A stretch of 10,382 nucleotides of DNA, taken from contig JAQUAU010000026.1 in the NCBI GenBank assembly GCA_028687085.1, forward strand, positions 1 through 10,382. Reading direction: 5' to 3'. This DNA is from Minisyncoccota bacterium. GTDB lineage: Bacteria; Patescibacteriota; Minisyncoccia; Phycocordibacterales; Phycocordibacteraceae. Of the stretch, positions 4,232 to 10,382 are shown piece after piece; positions within the stretch are counted from its first letter, which is position 1; every line of letters starts with the position of its first letter. The notes under the pieces were generated by a model that ran no database searches, had not been told where the DNA came from, and was given only the letters and a program-made list of their open reading frames with translations. A program made the position numbers and the translations under genes.

Positions 4232-4771
4232 ATGGAAAAAGCGAAGGAGAAGGCGCTCCTGCATGAAGTGCACCTCGTGCTCGGCATGGTGCTCGTCGCG
4301 GCCGCCATCGTAATCATCGTACGCTTCCCGATGCGAAGCGAGACTCAGATCGTTTTGTCCCCCGTGACTGAGAACCAGCCGGCGGCCGTCGTCGTGCCGT
4401 TTACCGAAGTCGCTCGCGGCTCAAGCTCGACCGTGACGAAGCGCGTTAACTATTTCATCACCACCGCAGAGGGGCTGAACAAGCTCTGGAAGATGATTGA
4501 CGCAGAGGGCGCACCTCCGAAAGTCGATTTCAAAAATGAGGCGGTTGTCGCGGTCTTCGCGGGGCAGAAGCCAACGGCCGGCTACGCGATACAGGTCTCC
4601 AAGGTTGAAGATTCAGGCACACGTCTCGTCTCTATAACGCTTGCAGAGCCGAGCGAGAGCTGCATGGTTGCGCAGTCGCTCACCGCCCCCTATGAGATTG
4701 TCACTCTGCCCACAACGGCGCTTCCGCTTGCGCACGAAGATATCCCTGCGACCGCTGACTGTCCTAAATAA
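4232..4771 (+). CDS. Membrane-anchored PrcB-domain (protease-complex-like) protein
   Basis: A 179-aa protein. Residues 1-11 are charged, about 12-32 form one hydrophobic segment (VHLVLGMVLVAAAIVIIV), and no cleavage motif is clear, so it is probably an N-terminal signal anchor with the rest outside the membrane. A linker of about 40 residues leads to a C-terminal domain (about 75-175) like PrcB_C: a VNYFITTAEGLNKLW start, VDFKNEAVVAVFAG, and the typical GQKPTAGYAIQV turn at 111-122. PrcB was named from a Treponema denticola protease complex, but the domain is widespread in bacteria of varied lifestyles and its biochemical role is poorly known. Two Cys residues (in ESCMV and TADCPK) may form a disulfide outside the cell. 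It runs in the same direction as murD and ends 24 bases before it. Confidence 0.75.
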   Translation: MEKAKEKALLHEVHLVLGMVLVAAAIVIIVRFPMRSETQIVLSPVTENQPAAVVVPFTEVARGSSSTVTKRVNYFITTAEGLNKLWKMIDAEGAPPKVDFKNEAVVAVFAGQKPTAGYAIQVSKVEDSGTRLVSITLAEPSESCMVAQSLTAPYEIVTLPTTALPLAHEDIPATADCPK

Positions 4772-4782
4772 CGCAATTACGC

Positions 4783-4788
4783 TACATT
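4783..4788 (+). promoter_or_regulatory. Possible -10 box of murD
   Basis: TACATT ends 6 bases before the murD ATG (4795), the same spacing as upstream of the PrcB-domain gene. AAAGG directly abuts the ATG and is too close to be a ribosome site. Confidence 0.35.
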
Positions 4789-4794
4789 GAAAGG

Positions 4795-6105
4795 ATGGAC
4801 GCCAGGGCAGCATTCCGCGGTAAGCGGGTTACCGTCATGGGACTCGGCCTTCTCGGTCGAGGGGTGGGCGACGCACGTTATCTAGCCGAGTGCGGGGCTG
4901 AACTTATCGTGACCGATCTGAAATCGCGCGAGGAACTCGCCGAATCGGTCGCACAACTCGCAGAGTTTAAGAACATCACGTTCGTGCTCGGCGAGCACCG
5001 GCTCGAAGATTTTGCGAACCGCGATTTGATACTAAAGGCCGCGGGTGTACCGCTTGGTTCGCCCTACATCGCTGAGGCGAAGAAGAACGATATCCCGGTC
5101 CGCATGAGTGCTGATTTATTTGCAGAAATTTCCGGTATCACCTGCGTCGGCATCACCGGCACACGCGGCAAATCGACGGTGGCGCATATGCTCCACGCTA
5201 TTTTGCAGAAAGCAGGGAAGCTGGTACTGCTCGGCGGAAATGTGCGCGGCGTCTCGACACTCGCGCTTCTTGATGAGGCGACGCCTGAACACACTGCAGT
5301 CTTGGAACTCGACTCGTGGCAGCTGCAGGGCTGGGGCGAGGCGAGACTTTCGCCGCACATCGCGGTTTTCACCACGCTGTACCCGGATCATCTGAACTAT
5401 TATCAGAAGAATCCGGAGCAGTACCTCGCTGACAAGGCGAACATATTTTTGTATCGAACTGAAGAGGATACGCTCATCCTCGGCAAGCAGTGCGCGCCGA
5501 TCATCATCGATCGATACGGCGAACAGATCAGGTCGAAGACGCTCGTTGCCGACACGCTCACGCTTCCCGACACGTGGGTCTTGTGCATACCGGGCATGCA
5601 CAATCGCTACGACGCCGCGCTCGCACTCGCAGCCGCTCGCGCGCTCGGCATCGAAAACGACGTGAGCCGCAAGGCACTCGCCTCATTTGCCGGCGTGCCG
5701 GGGCGGCTCGAATATCTGCGTGAGGTACGCGGTGTAAAGATATATAACGACACGACGTCGACGACGCCCGAGGCGACACTTGCTGCGCTTGCGGCGCTTG
5801 ACCCGGCGCACACGGTGCTGATTGCGGGCGGCTCTGATAAAAATCTCGATATGGGCGCGCTTCTCGTGAAGCTTGAAGAGGTGAAGCGCGTCATCTTGCT
5901 CACCGGCTCAGGCACGAATCGCGTCCTTGAATTCGTTCCAAACGCTTCGGTCTATGACGACCTCGGCAAGGCGGTGCAGGAGGCTGTAGTGGCGGCAGAG
6001 CCGGGCGACAACCTGCTCTTCTCGCCGGCGTTCACCTCATTCGGCATGTTCAAAAACGAGTTCGACCGCGGCGATCAGTTCAATGCTATCGTGAAGGCGT
6101 TATGA
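4795..6105 (+). CDS. murD: UDP-N-acetylmuramoyl-L-alanine--D-glutamate ligase
   Basis: A 436-aa cytoplasmic Mur ligase that adds D-glutamate to UDP-MurNAc-L-Ala in peptidoglycan synthesis, using ATP. The N-terminal Rossmann-like domain starts at KRVTVMGLGLLGRG. The central ATP domain has GTRGKST at 122-128, where Arg replaces the more usual Asn of GTNGKST. It is followed by ELDSWQLQGW, the counterpart of the E. coli ELSSFQL region, and DHLNYYQKNPEQYLADKANI, which holds the Lys normally carbamylated. The C-terminal domain has GMHNRYDAALA, IYNDTTSTTPEAT, GGSDKNLDM and LLFSPAFTSFGMFKNEFDRG, all MurD-typical. Length is close to the family norm. The ATG at 4795 gives the correct N-terminus. The TGA stop overlaps the murC ATG, so the two are probably translationally coupled. 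Confidence 0.94.
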   Translation: MDARAAFRGKRVTVMGLGLLGRGVGDARYLAECGAELIVTDLKSREELAESVAQLAEFKNITFVLGEHRLEDFANRDLILKAAGVPLGSPYIAEAKKNDIPVRMSADLFAEISGITCVGITGTRGKSTVAHMLHAILQKAGKLVLLGGNVRGVSTLALLDEATPEHTAVLELDSWQLQGWGEARLSPHIAVFTTLYPDHLNYYQKNPEQYLADKANIFLYRTEEDTLILGKQCAPIIIDRYGEQIRSKTLVADTLTLPDTWVLCIPGMHNRYDAALALAAARALGIENDVSRKALASFAGVPGRLEYLREVRGVKIYNDTTSTTPEATLAALAALDPAHTVLIAGGSDKNLDMGALLVKLEEVKRVILLTGSGTNRVLEFVPNASVYDDLGKAVQEAVVAAEPGDNLLFSPAFTSFGMFKNEFDRGDQFNAIVKAL

Positions 6106-7385
6106 CCGGGATGAAAAAAGCGCATTTTATCGGCATCGGCGGGATCGGGATGAGCGCACTCGCGCAATACTTCCATGACCAGGGTGTCGTCATTACGGGC
6201 TCCGATCGGAGTGCCTCACCCGTGACCGAACTCTTGGAGCAGAAGGGCATTGCGGTCAGTATCGGACAGAAGGCAGAGAACGTACCGACAGATGCCGGAA
6301 TGATCGTGTACAGCGATGCGGTGCCTGAGGACAATCCGGAGCGCATGCGCGCTAAAGAGCTCGGTATTCCAGAACTGAGTTATTTCAAGATGCTCGGACA
6401 GGTATCACTCGGCAAGCGCACTGTGGCAGTCGCCGGCACCCACGGCAAGACGACGGTGACGGCGATGCTTGGGAAGATGCTCTCCGACGCTGGAGCGTCA
6501 CCGATCGTTGTCGTTGGTTCGCTCGTGAAAGACTTTGGTTCTAACTATCTGCACGGAGACTCGGACTTGTTCGTCGTTGAGGCGTGCGAGTATCGTGATC
6601 ACCTCTTGGAGCTCTCTCCGCAGATACTCGTACTGACCAACGTCGAGTGGGATCACACCGACTGGTTCCCGTCGCTCCAGGCGCTCCAGGCGACCTTCCG
6701 ACGGGCGATTGAGCACGTGCCGGCCGATGGCGCTATCGTAACTGATCCGTCGAATCCGAACATCGCACCGCTTCTCGCAGGCGCGAAGGCGCGCATCGTT
6801 GATTACACGAAGGAGCCGGTATATACGATTCAATTGCCGGGCGAATTCAATCAGCAGAATGCCCGCGCCGCCGCAGCGGCGGCGCGGGTCGCGTTCCCGC
6901 AAATTGAAAACACTACCATATATGGTAGTGTTTCGAATTTTCAGGGCACCTGGCGGAGATTTGAATACAAAGGGAAGACCGCAAACGGGGCAGACGTGTA
7001 CGACGATTATGCGCATCATCCGACGGCCGTTCGCGAAACGCTCAAAGCGCTCCGCGCCAAAGTACAAGGAAAAATTATTGTCGCCTTTCATCCGCACCTC
7101 TACAGCCGCACGCGCGACTTGCTCGATGAATTTTCAGTCGCATTCGCCGATGCCGACCAGGTCTTCATAGCACCGATCTATGCTGCACGCGAGATTGATG
7201 ATGGCTCTATTTCAAGCGAGATACTCGCCGAGCGCATCAGCCAGAACGGCACGAGCGCTCGCGCGGCGACGTTTGAAGAAATCAAACACACGCTCCTGAC
7301 TGAGCCGAAAGAGGGCGATACTATCATGACCATGGGCGCGGGCGACATCTACAAGGTCGCCGATGCACTCGTATCACAAAAATAA
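6102..7385 (+). CDS. murC: UDP-N-acetylmuramate--L-alanine ligase
   Basis: A 427-aa Mur ligase that joins L-alanine to UDP-MurNAc, the step before MurD. It has the N-terminal GIGGIGMSALA nucleotide-sugar motif (11-21), SGxDR-like ITGSDRSASP, the P-loop GTHGKTT (112-118), EACEYRDHLL, TNVEWDHTDWF and, in the C-terminal domain, WRRFE, YDDYAHHPTA and FHPHLYSRT. It is shorter than E. coli MurC (491 aa), as in many streamlined genomes. The ATG at 6102 overlaps the murD stop (ATGA); a second ATG at 6111 would also keep the glycine motif. Two perfect palindromes lie in the coding sequence (6862-6888 and 6908-6933), at residues 254-263 and 269-278, in the stretch joining the ATP and C-terminal domains. 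FQGTWRRFE directly after keeps the normal register, so the protein is probably intact. Confidence 0.95.
   Translation: MTGMKKAHFIGIGGIGMSALAQYFHDQGVVITGSDRSASPVTELLEQKGIAVSIGQKAENVPTDAGMIVYSDAVPEDNPERMRAKELGIPELSYFKMLGQVSLGKRTVAVAGTHGKTTVTAMLGKMLSDAGASPIVVVGSLVKDFGSNYLHGDSDLFVVEACEYRDHLLELSPQILVLTNVEWDHTDWFPSLQALQATFRRAIEHVPADGAIVTDPSNPNIAPLLAGAKARIVDYTKEPVYTIQLPGEFNQQNARAAAAAARVAFPQIENTTIYGSVSNFQGTWRRFEYKGKTANGADVYDDYAHHPTAVRETLKALRAKVQGKIIVAFHPHLYSRTRDLLDEFSVAFADADQVFIAPIYAAREIDDGSISSEILAERISQNGTSARAATFEEIKHTLLTEPKEGDTIMTMGAGDIYKVADALVSQK
6862..6888. repeat. Perfect 27-nt palindrome inside murC (13-bp arms, 1-nt centre)
   Basis: CCCGCGCCGCCGC (6862-6874), A6875, then GCGGCGGCGCGGG (6876-6888). 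It encodes the Ala-rich ARAAAAAARV stretch. Ala codons favour such symmetry, but perfect 13-bp arms are still more than composition easily explains. Confidence 0.9.
6908..6933. repeat. Perfect 26-nt palindrome inside murC, extended imperfectly to 40 nt
   Basis: AAACACTACCATA is followed at once by its reverse complement TATGGTAGTGTTT. AAATT (6901-6905) and AATTT (6936-6940) continue the symmetry past two mismatches. Both strands encode NTTIYGSV here. It is markedly AT-richer than the surrounding murC sequence and lies 19 bases after the other palindrome. Confidence 0.92.
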
Positions 7386-7386
7386 T

Positions 7387-8064
7387 ATGGGAACACTCTC
7401 AATCGTCGCGACACCGATAGGCAACTTAGAGGACATCACGCTTCGCGCTCTGCGGACGCTCAAAGAATGCGACGTTATCTATGCCGAGGATACGCGCGTC
7501 ATCTCGAAACTGCTTGCGCGCTACTCCATTGCAAAGCCGCTCCAGCGGCTCGATGCCGCGATGGAGGCGAAGCGGGCAGACCAGATTATCGAGCGACTCG
7601 AAGCAGGAGAAAAAATTGTCTTTGTTTCAGACGCTGGCACGCCGGGCATCAGCGACCCCGGTTCTCGCCTGGTTTCTGCGGTTCGTGAACGAATATCAAG
7701 GTTTAACCTTGATATTCGCATTGAGGCGATACCGGGCGCCTCGGCGCTCACCGCTGCCCTCTCCATCGCCGGTCTCGACACGGGCGAGTTTACCTTCATC
7801 GGCTTCTTGCCGCACAAGAAAGGCCGTCAGACTGCATTAAAGAAGGTAGCGGCCAGTGAAATCCCTGTTGTCTTGTACGAGTCGCCGCACCGCATTCTGA
7901 AACTCTTGAAAGAGCTCGAGGGCGTTTCGCGCGTTACCATCGCTCGCGAGCTCACCAAGATTCATGAAGAGGTGATAGCCGGTACGCCGCAAGAGATAAC
8001 GGCCCATTTTACCGCCCATCCTGACACTATTCGCGGCGAGTTTGTGGTTATTATCGAGCCTTGA
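7387..8064 (+). CDS. rsmI: 16S rRNA (cytidine1402-2'-O)-methyltransferase
   Basis: A 225-aa tetrapyrrole-methylase-fold enzyme that uses S-adenosylmethionine to methylate the ribose of C1402 in 16S rRNA, at the decoding site. Motifs in order: VATPIGNLEDIT (7-18), AEDTRV, VSDAGTPGISDPG, IPGASALTAALS, FIGFLPHKKGR, YESPHRILKLL and IARELTKIHEEVIAGT. All are RsmI-typical. It is shorter than E. coli RsmI (286 aa) and lacks the C-terminal extension. The ATG at 7387, one base after the murC stop, gives the standard N-terminus MGTLSIVATPIG; an in-frame ATG at 7363 would add eight residues inside murC. A palindrome at 7690-7718 encodes RISRFNLDIR; compared with the usual REAGIRVVPIPG spacing, this gives about 6 extra residues before IPGAS. 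Its target base lies a few bases downstream of the 16S intron site in this same window. Confidence 0.94.
   Translation: MGTLSIVATPIGNLEDITLRALRTLKECDVIYAEDTRVISKLLARYSIAKPLQRLDAAMEAKRADQIIERLEAGEKIVFVSDAGTPGISDPGSRLVSAVRERISRFNLDIRIEAIPGASALTAALSIAGLDTGEFTFIGFLPHKKGRQTALKKVAASEIPVVLYESPHRILKLLKELEGVSRVTIARELTKIHEEVIAGTPQEITAHFTAHPDTIRGEFVVIIEP
7690..7718. repeat. Perfect 29-nt palindrome inside rsmI (14-bp arms, 1-nt centre)
   Basis: CGAATATCAAGGTT, T7704, then AACCTTGATATTCG. It coincides with the apparent in-frame insertion of about 6 residues in RsmI and is AT-richer than the gene around it. Confidence 0.92.
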
Positions 8065-8070
8065 TACACT
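8062..8070 (+). promoter_or_regulatory. Extended -10 promoter overlapping the rsmI stop
   Basis: TGA-TACACT forms a TGN-extended -10 box whose TGA is the rsmI stop codon. The box ends 6 bases before the ATG at 8077, implying a leaderless transcript for the small membrane protein. Confidence 0.4.
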
Positions 8071-8076
8071 GAGCGC

Positions 8077-8304
8077 ATGTCCCGCACAAGCACACTCATT
8101 CTTCTTGGTGCTCTTACCATCCTCGCGCCATTTTCAGGTCTGCCGATATCAATCCGAAATGTGCTCGCGATCGTCTTTGGCGCATGTGTGCTCGGCATCG
8201 GCCTCTCGATGCGCGTTCGCGAAGTGCGCGGCGCACAGGGGCAGACTGCTGAAACGCCCGTAGCTGAACCAGAACCTGCACCGCCTACCATTTCTCCGAT
8301 TTAA
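8077..8304 (+). CDS. Small membrane protein with two transmembrane helices
   Basis: A 75-aa protein of no family I recognise. Residues about 5-23 (TLILLGALTILAPFSGL) and 27-45 (NVLAIVFGACVLGIGLSM) are hydrophobic helices joined by a short turn. A basic segment (RVREVRG) follows, then a tail rich in Pro, Glu and Ala that ends PPTISPI. Basic residues after the second helix suggest that the tail is cytoplasmic. The gene lies between rsmI and the TraG/VirD4-like ATPase, 21 bases before the latter's ATG. The ATPase lacks an N-terminal membrane domain of its own and also has a Pro-rich tail, so this protein might anchor it; that is inference from position only. The start at 8077 is the first ATG and has no Shine-Dalgarno sequence. 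Confidence 0.75.
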   Translation: MSRTSTLILLGALTILAPFSGLPISIRNVLAIVFGACVLGIGLSMRVREVRGAQGQTAETPVAEPEPAPPTISPI

Positions 8305-8308
8305 TTTT

Positions 8309-8317
8309 TGCTATACT
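8309..8317 (+). promoter_or_regulatory. Extended -10 promoter of the ATPase gene
   Basis: TGC-TATACT is an extended -10 element ending 8 bases before the ATG at 8326, so the mRNA should have a leader of only about 0-3 bases. No Shine-Dalgarno sequence is present. Confidence 0.5.
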
Positions 8318-8325
8318 TCTCTGTA

Positions 8326-10086
8326 ATGGAGAATCCCGAACGCGTTACCTACTTCGCGGCGACTGATTCGCGCGGGAAATATATCCCCTTCGGCATCAAG
8401 TCAAAGGATCGCGATCGCCACATGTACGTCATCGGCAAGACCGGCATGGGCAAGTCGACTTTGCTTGAGAACATGGCGATCCAGGATATCAGAAATGGCG
8501 AGGGGCTCGTATTCCTCGATCCTCACGGAAAATCTGTCGAGACCCTTCTCGACTATATCCCTGAGGAGCGCATAAAAGATGTTGTCTACTTCGCGCCGTT
8601 TGATATGGAAAATCCGATCGCTTTCAACGTGATGGAGGACGTCGGCTACGACAAGCGCCACTTGGTGGTCAGCGGCCTCATGGCGACCTTCAAGAAGATC
8701 TGGGAGGACGCCTGGAGCGCGCGCATGGAGTATATCCTCACCAACACCCTTCTCGCGCTCCTCGAGTATCCAGACGCGACCCTGCTCGGCGTCAATCGCA
8801 TGTACACCGACAAACTCTATCGTCAGAAAGTGGTCGACAATGTGAAAGATCCGGTGGTAAAAGACTTCTGGACCAAGGAGTTCGCCAATTACGGCGATCG
8901 CTACACGCAAGAGGCGACGCCGGCCATTCAAAATAAGATCGGTCAGTTCACCGGTAACCCGCTTATCCGTAACATCATCGGCCAGTCGAAATCGTCATTC
9001 GATATCCGCACGATGATGGACGAGAAGAAGATCCTCATCATCAACCTTTCAAAGGGGCTCGTCGGAGAGACGAACATGCGTCTCTTGGGTTCGATGCTCA
9101 CGACGCGCATCTTCTTGGCCGCGATGAGTCGTGCTGGTGCAAATTCGGCCGAGATGCAGAAGCTCCCCCACTTCTATTTCTATGTCGACGAATTCCAGAA
9201 CTTCGCGAATGAGACTTTCGCCGAGATACTCTCTGAGTCGCGCAAGTACAAACTGAATCTCATCATCACGAACCAATACATCGAGCAGATGGAAGAGGAA
9301 GTGCGTGACGCGGTCTTCGGCAACGTCGGCACCACGGTCGTCTTCCGTGTCGGTCCGTTTGATGCTGAGGTGCTTGAACCGATGTTTATGCCGAAGTTCA
9401 CCAAAGAAGATATCGGAAGTCTCAGTAAATTTCAGATCTATATGACACTGATGATCGACGGTGTCGGCTCCGCACCTTTCTCGGCTGTGACGATACCTTC
9501 GATCGAGGCGCCAAAGGTGTCATATCGGGAGCAGATTATCGAGACCTCGAGAAAACAATTCGCTACGCCTCGTGGGGGTATCGAGAGTGCAATCATGGAA
9601 GAACTTTCTGATAGTCTCGCCGCCGAAGCCCCGTTTGACGCCCGCATGAAGAAGAAGCCGGTACCACGCGCTCCCGTCCAACAAGCTCCGATACTACAAA
9701 AAGCTCCTCCGCCGGCTCCTTTGCCTATTGCTCCTCGCCCGCCAACTCCGCGCCCGACACATCAAGAATCGCGGGAGATTGTTCCGCGTCCAATGATGGA
9801 ACGGCCTGCACCGCCCACAAAGAGTGCTGATGATCTGAAAGCTATTCTGCGCACCATGACCGCGAAGTCCGGTGCTGAAAAAGAACAGAAGAAGTCAGAG
9901 CACCAGTCGTCGCTCAAAGGCGCACTTGCCGAGGTACTCGAGAAGAGCAAGCAGGAGGCAGGAGGCAGGAGGCAGGAAATGCCGAAGCCCGTGGCGGTTC
10001 AACCGCCACGGCCGGTGCCCGAAGAGAAAAAGCCTTTTGAAGTCGCTGAAGATGAATTGCGCAAGGTGCTCAAGGGCGAGAAGTAG
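8326..10086 (+). CDS. TraG/VirD4-like (type IV secretion/conjugation-type) ATPase
   Basis: A 586-aa RecA-fold ATPase related to coupling proteins and TraM-recognition-domain proteins. Walker A is GKTGMGKST (37-45), followed by VFLDPHGKSVETLLDYIP, typical of this family. Walker B is FYFYVDEFQNF, with D288 and E289, and then SRKYKLNLIITNQY, the arginine- and glutamine-containing segment common in these ATPases. There is no N-terminal membrane segment. From about residue 443 the sequence changes to a Pro-rich tail (PPPAPLPIAPRPP and similar) followed by a charged, probably helical end. Many Parcubacteria-type genomes have such ATPases, thought to work with type IV pilus or DNA-transfer machinery; DNA translocation is inferred. 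A TTG at 8308 would add six residues but lies within the -10 box, so the ATG at 8326 is chosen. The ComEA-like gene follows after 7 bases. Confidence 0.85.
   Translation: MENPERVTYFAATDSRGKYIPFGIKSKDRDRHMYVIGKTGMGKSTLLENMAIQDIRNGEGLVFLDPHGKSVETLLDYIPEERIKDVVYFAPFDMENPIAFNVMEDVGYDKRHLVVSGLMATFKKIWEDAWSARMEYILTNTLLALLEYPDATLLGVNRMYTDKLYRQKVVDNVKDPVVKDFWTKEFANYGDRYTQEATPAIQNKIGQFTGNPLIRNIIGQSKSSFDIRTMMDEKKILIINLSKGLVGETNMRLLGSMLTTRIFLAAMSRAGANSAEMQKLPHFYFYVDEFQNFANETFAEILSESRKYKLNLIITNQYIEQMEEEVRDAVFGNVGTTVVFRVGPFDAEVLEPMFMPKFTKEDIGSLSKFQIYMTLMIDGVGSAPFSAVTIPSIEAPKVSYREQIIETSRKQFATPRGGIESAIMEELSDSLAAEAPFDARMKKKPVPRAPVQQAPILQKAPPPAPLPIAPRPPTPRPTHQESREIVPRPMMERPAPPTKSADDLKAILRTMTAKSGAEKEQKKSEHQSSLKGALAEVLEKSKQEAGGRRQEMPKPVAVQPPRPVPEEKKPFEVAEDELRKVLKGEK
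9951..9977 (+). repeat. Heptanucleotide tandem repeat in the ATPase tail
   Basis: GGAGGCA occurs three times head to tail (9954-9974), with partial copies on both sides (GCA before, GGA after). Seven is not a multiple of three, so gain or loss of one unit would shift the frame of the last 36 or so codons. It encodes QEAGGRRQ. Confidence 0.9.
9990..10010. repeat. Perfect 21-nt palindrome in the ATPase tail (10-bp arms, 1-nt centre)
   Basis: CGTGGCGGTT, C10000, then AACCGCCACG. It encodes VAVQPPR within the Pro-rich, low-constraint tail and starts 12 bases after the heptamer repeat. Confidence 0.9.
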
Positions 10087-10093
10087 CGAGCAT

Positions 10094-10382
10094 ATGAAGA
10101 TCGCCGGACTCCTCACTCTCGCGATCTTTATCCCGGCATTCGCGTGTGCGGCAGATTTGATAAATATAAACACAGCCGATGCGACGCTTCTCGATACGCT
10201 CCCCGGCATTGGCCCGACCTATGCGGCACGGATCATCGACTACCGCACGGCGCATGGGCCGTTTGCACGCATTGAAGACATCCAGAATGTGAGCGGCATC
10301 GGCGTGAGCACCTATGCAGATATCGCGCTTTTGATTACCGTCCCCGCGACGCCCGCGCCTGCACAGCCGGTTCAGGCGACTT
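10094..10382 (+). CDS. comEA: ComEA-like secreted helix-hairpin-helix protein (partial)
   Basis: An open frame from ATG 10094 that leaves the window after 96 complete codons. It starts with a signal-like sequence (MKIAGLLTLAIFIPAFACAA); an FACAA stretch could be a signal peptidase site or, less likely, a lipobox-like cysteine. A ComEA-type domain follows: DLININTADATLLDTLPGIG, then YAARIIDYRTAHGPF, IEDIQNVSGIG and TYADIALLI. This is the classic double helix-hairpin-helix that binds double-stranded DNA without sequence preference. After about residue 85 the sequence becomes Pro- and Ala-rich. ComEA in competent bacteria holds DNA at the cell surface for uptake. It is the next gene after the TraG/VirD4-like ATPase, 7 bases beyond its stop, so the two are probably co-transcribed; a shared role in DNA movement is inferred. 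Confidence 0.85.
   Translation, partial: MKIAGLLTLAIFIPAFACAADLININTADATLLDTLPGIGPTYAARIIDYRTAHGPFARIEDIQNVSGIGVSTYADIALLITVPATPAPAQPVQAT

Noticed and set aside
3984..4313. 109-aa ORF overlapping tRNA-Ile and the PrcB-domain gene
   Set aside because: It starts inside the tRNA and runs out of frame into a recognisable gene.
5581..5603. Inverted repeat TTGTGCAT/ATGCACAA in murD
   Set aside because: Arms are only 8 bp with a 7-base loop and cover the conserved GMHN motif, so it is weaker and more likely to be chance than the perfect palindromes in murC and rsmI.
6498..7097. 199-aa minus-strand ORF inside murC
   Set aside because: It is a shadow of murC. The shared NTTIYGSV on both strands is a result of the palindrome, not evidence of coding.
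8308..8325. TTG at 8308 as start of the ATPase
   Set aside because: It lies across the extended -10 box; the ATG at 8326 gives a normal N-terminus.

Overview
The window looks like chromosome of a Candidate Phyla Radiation (Patescibacteria) bacterium, most likely a Parcubacteria-type lineage. The signs are the divergent 16S rRNA sequence, an 848-base insertion with a LAGLIDADG homing endonuclease inside that 16S gene, tightly packed short forms of core genes, and a type IV ATPase next to a ComEA-like protein. This is reading by eye; no search was run.

Layout. Bases 1-576 and 1425 to about 1557 are the 3' part of a 16S rRNA gene, split in the decoding-site strand (E. coli numbering about 1396-1399). 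The 16S 3' end keeps helix 45 but has CAUAUCC where CACCUCC (the anti-Shine-Dalgarno) is expected. No 23S gene follows. From 1686 to about 3920 there is a series of single-gene units in one orientation. Three copies of a 39-55 bp identical direct repeat each lead straight into an intrinsic terminator and then a sigma70-type promoter and one gene: an 85-aa charged coiled-coil protein, a 240-aa aminoglycoside-phosphotransferase-fold kinase, and a 188-aa protein of unknown family. A tRNA-Ile(GAU) with its own terminator follows (3969-4089); its place suggests that the region is an expanded and broken-up 16S-23S spacer.

From 4232 on the sequence is dense, visibly more GC-rich core chromosome: a membrane-anchored PrcB-domain protein, murD, murC (peptidoglycan precursor ligases, overlapping by 4 bp), rsmI (16S C1402 2'-O-methyltransferase), a small two-helix membrane protein, a TraG/VirD4-like ATPase with a proline-rich tail, and the start of a ComEA-like secreted helix-hairpin-helix protein that runs off the end.

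Three patterns stand out. (1) The repeat-terminator-promoter-gene units resemble a cassette array, but the repeat does not look like an integron attC. (2) Four core genes have a -10-like box 6-8 bp before the ATG and no Shine-Dalgarno, as expected for leaderless mRNAs, which fits the missing anti-SD; two of the repeat-bounded genes instead have textbook AGGAG sites. (3) Perfect palindromes of 21-29 bp lie inside the murC (two), rsmI and ATPase reading frames; in RsmI the palindrome coincides with an apparent in-frame insertion of about 6 residues.
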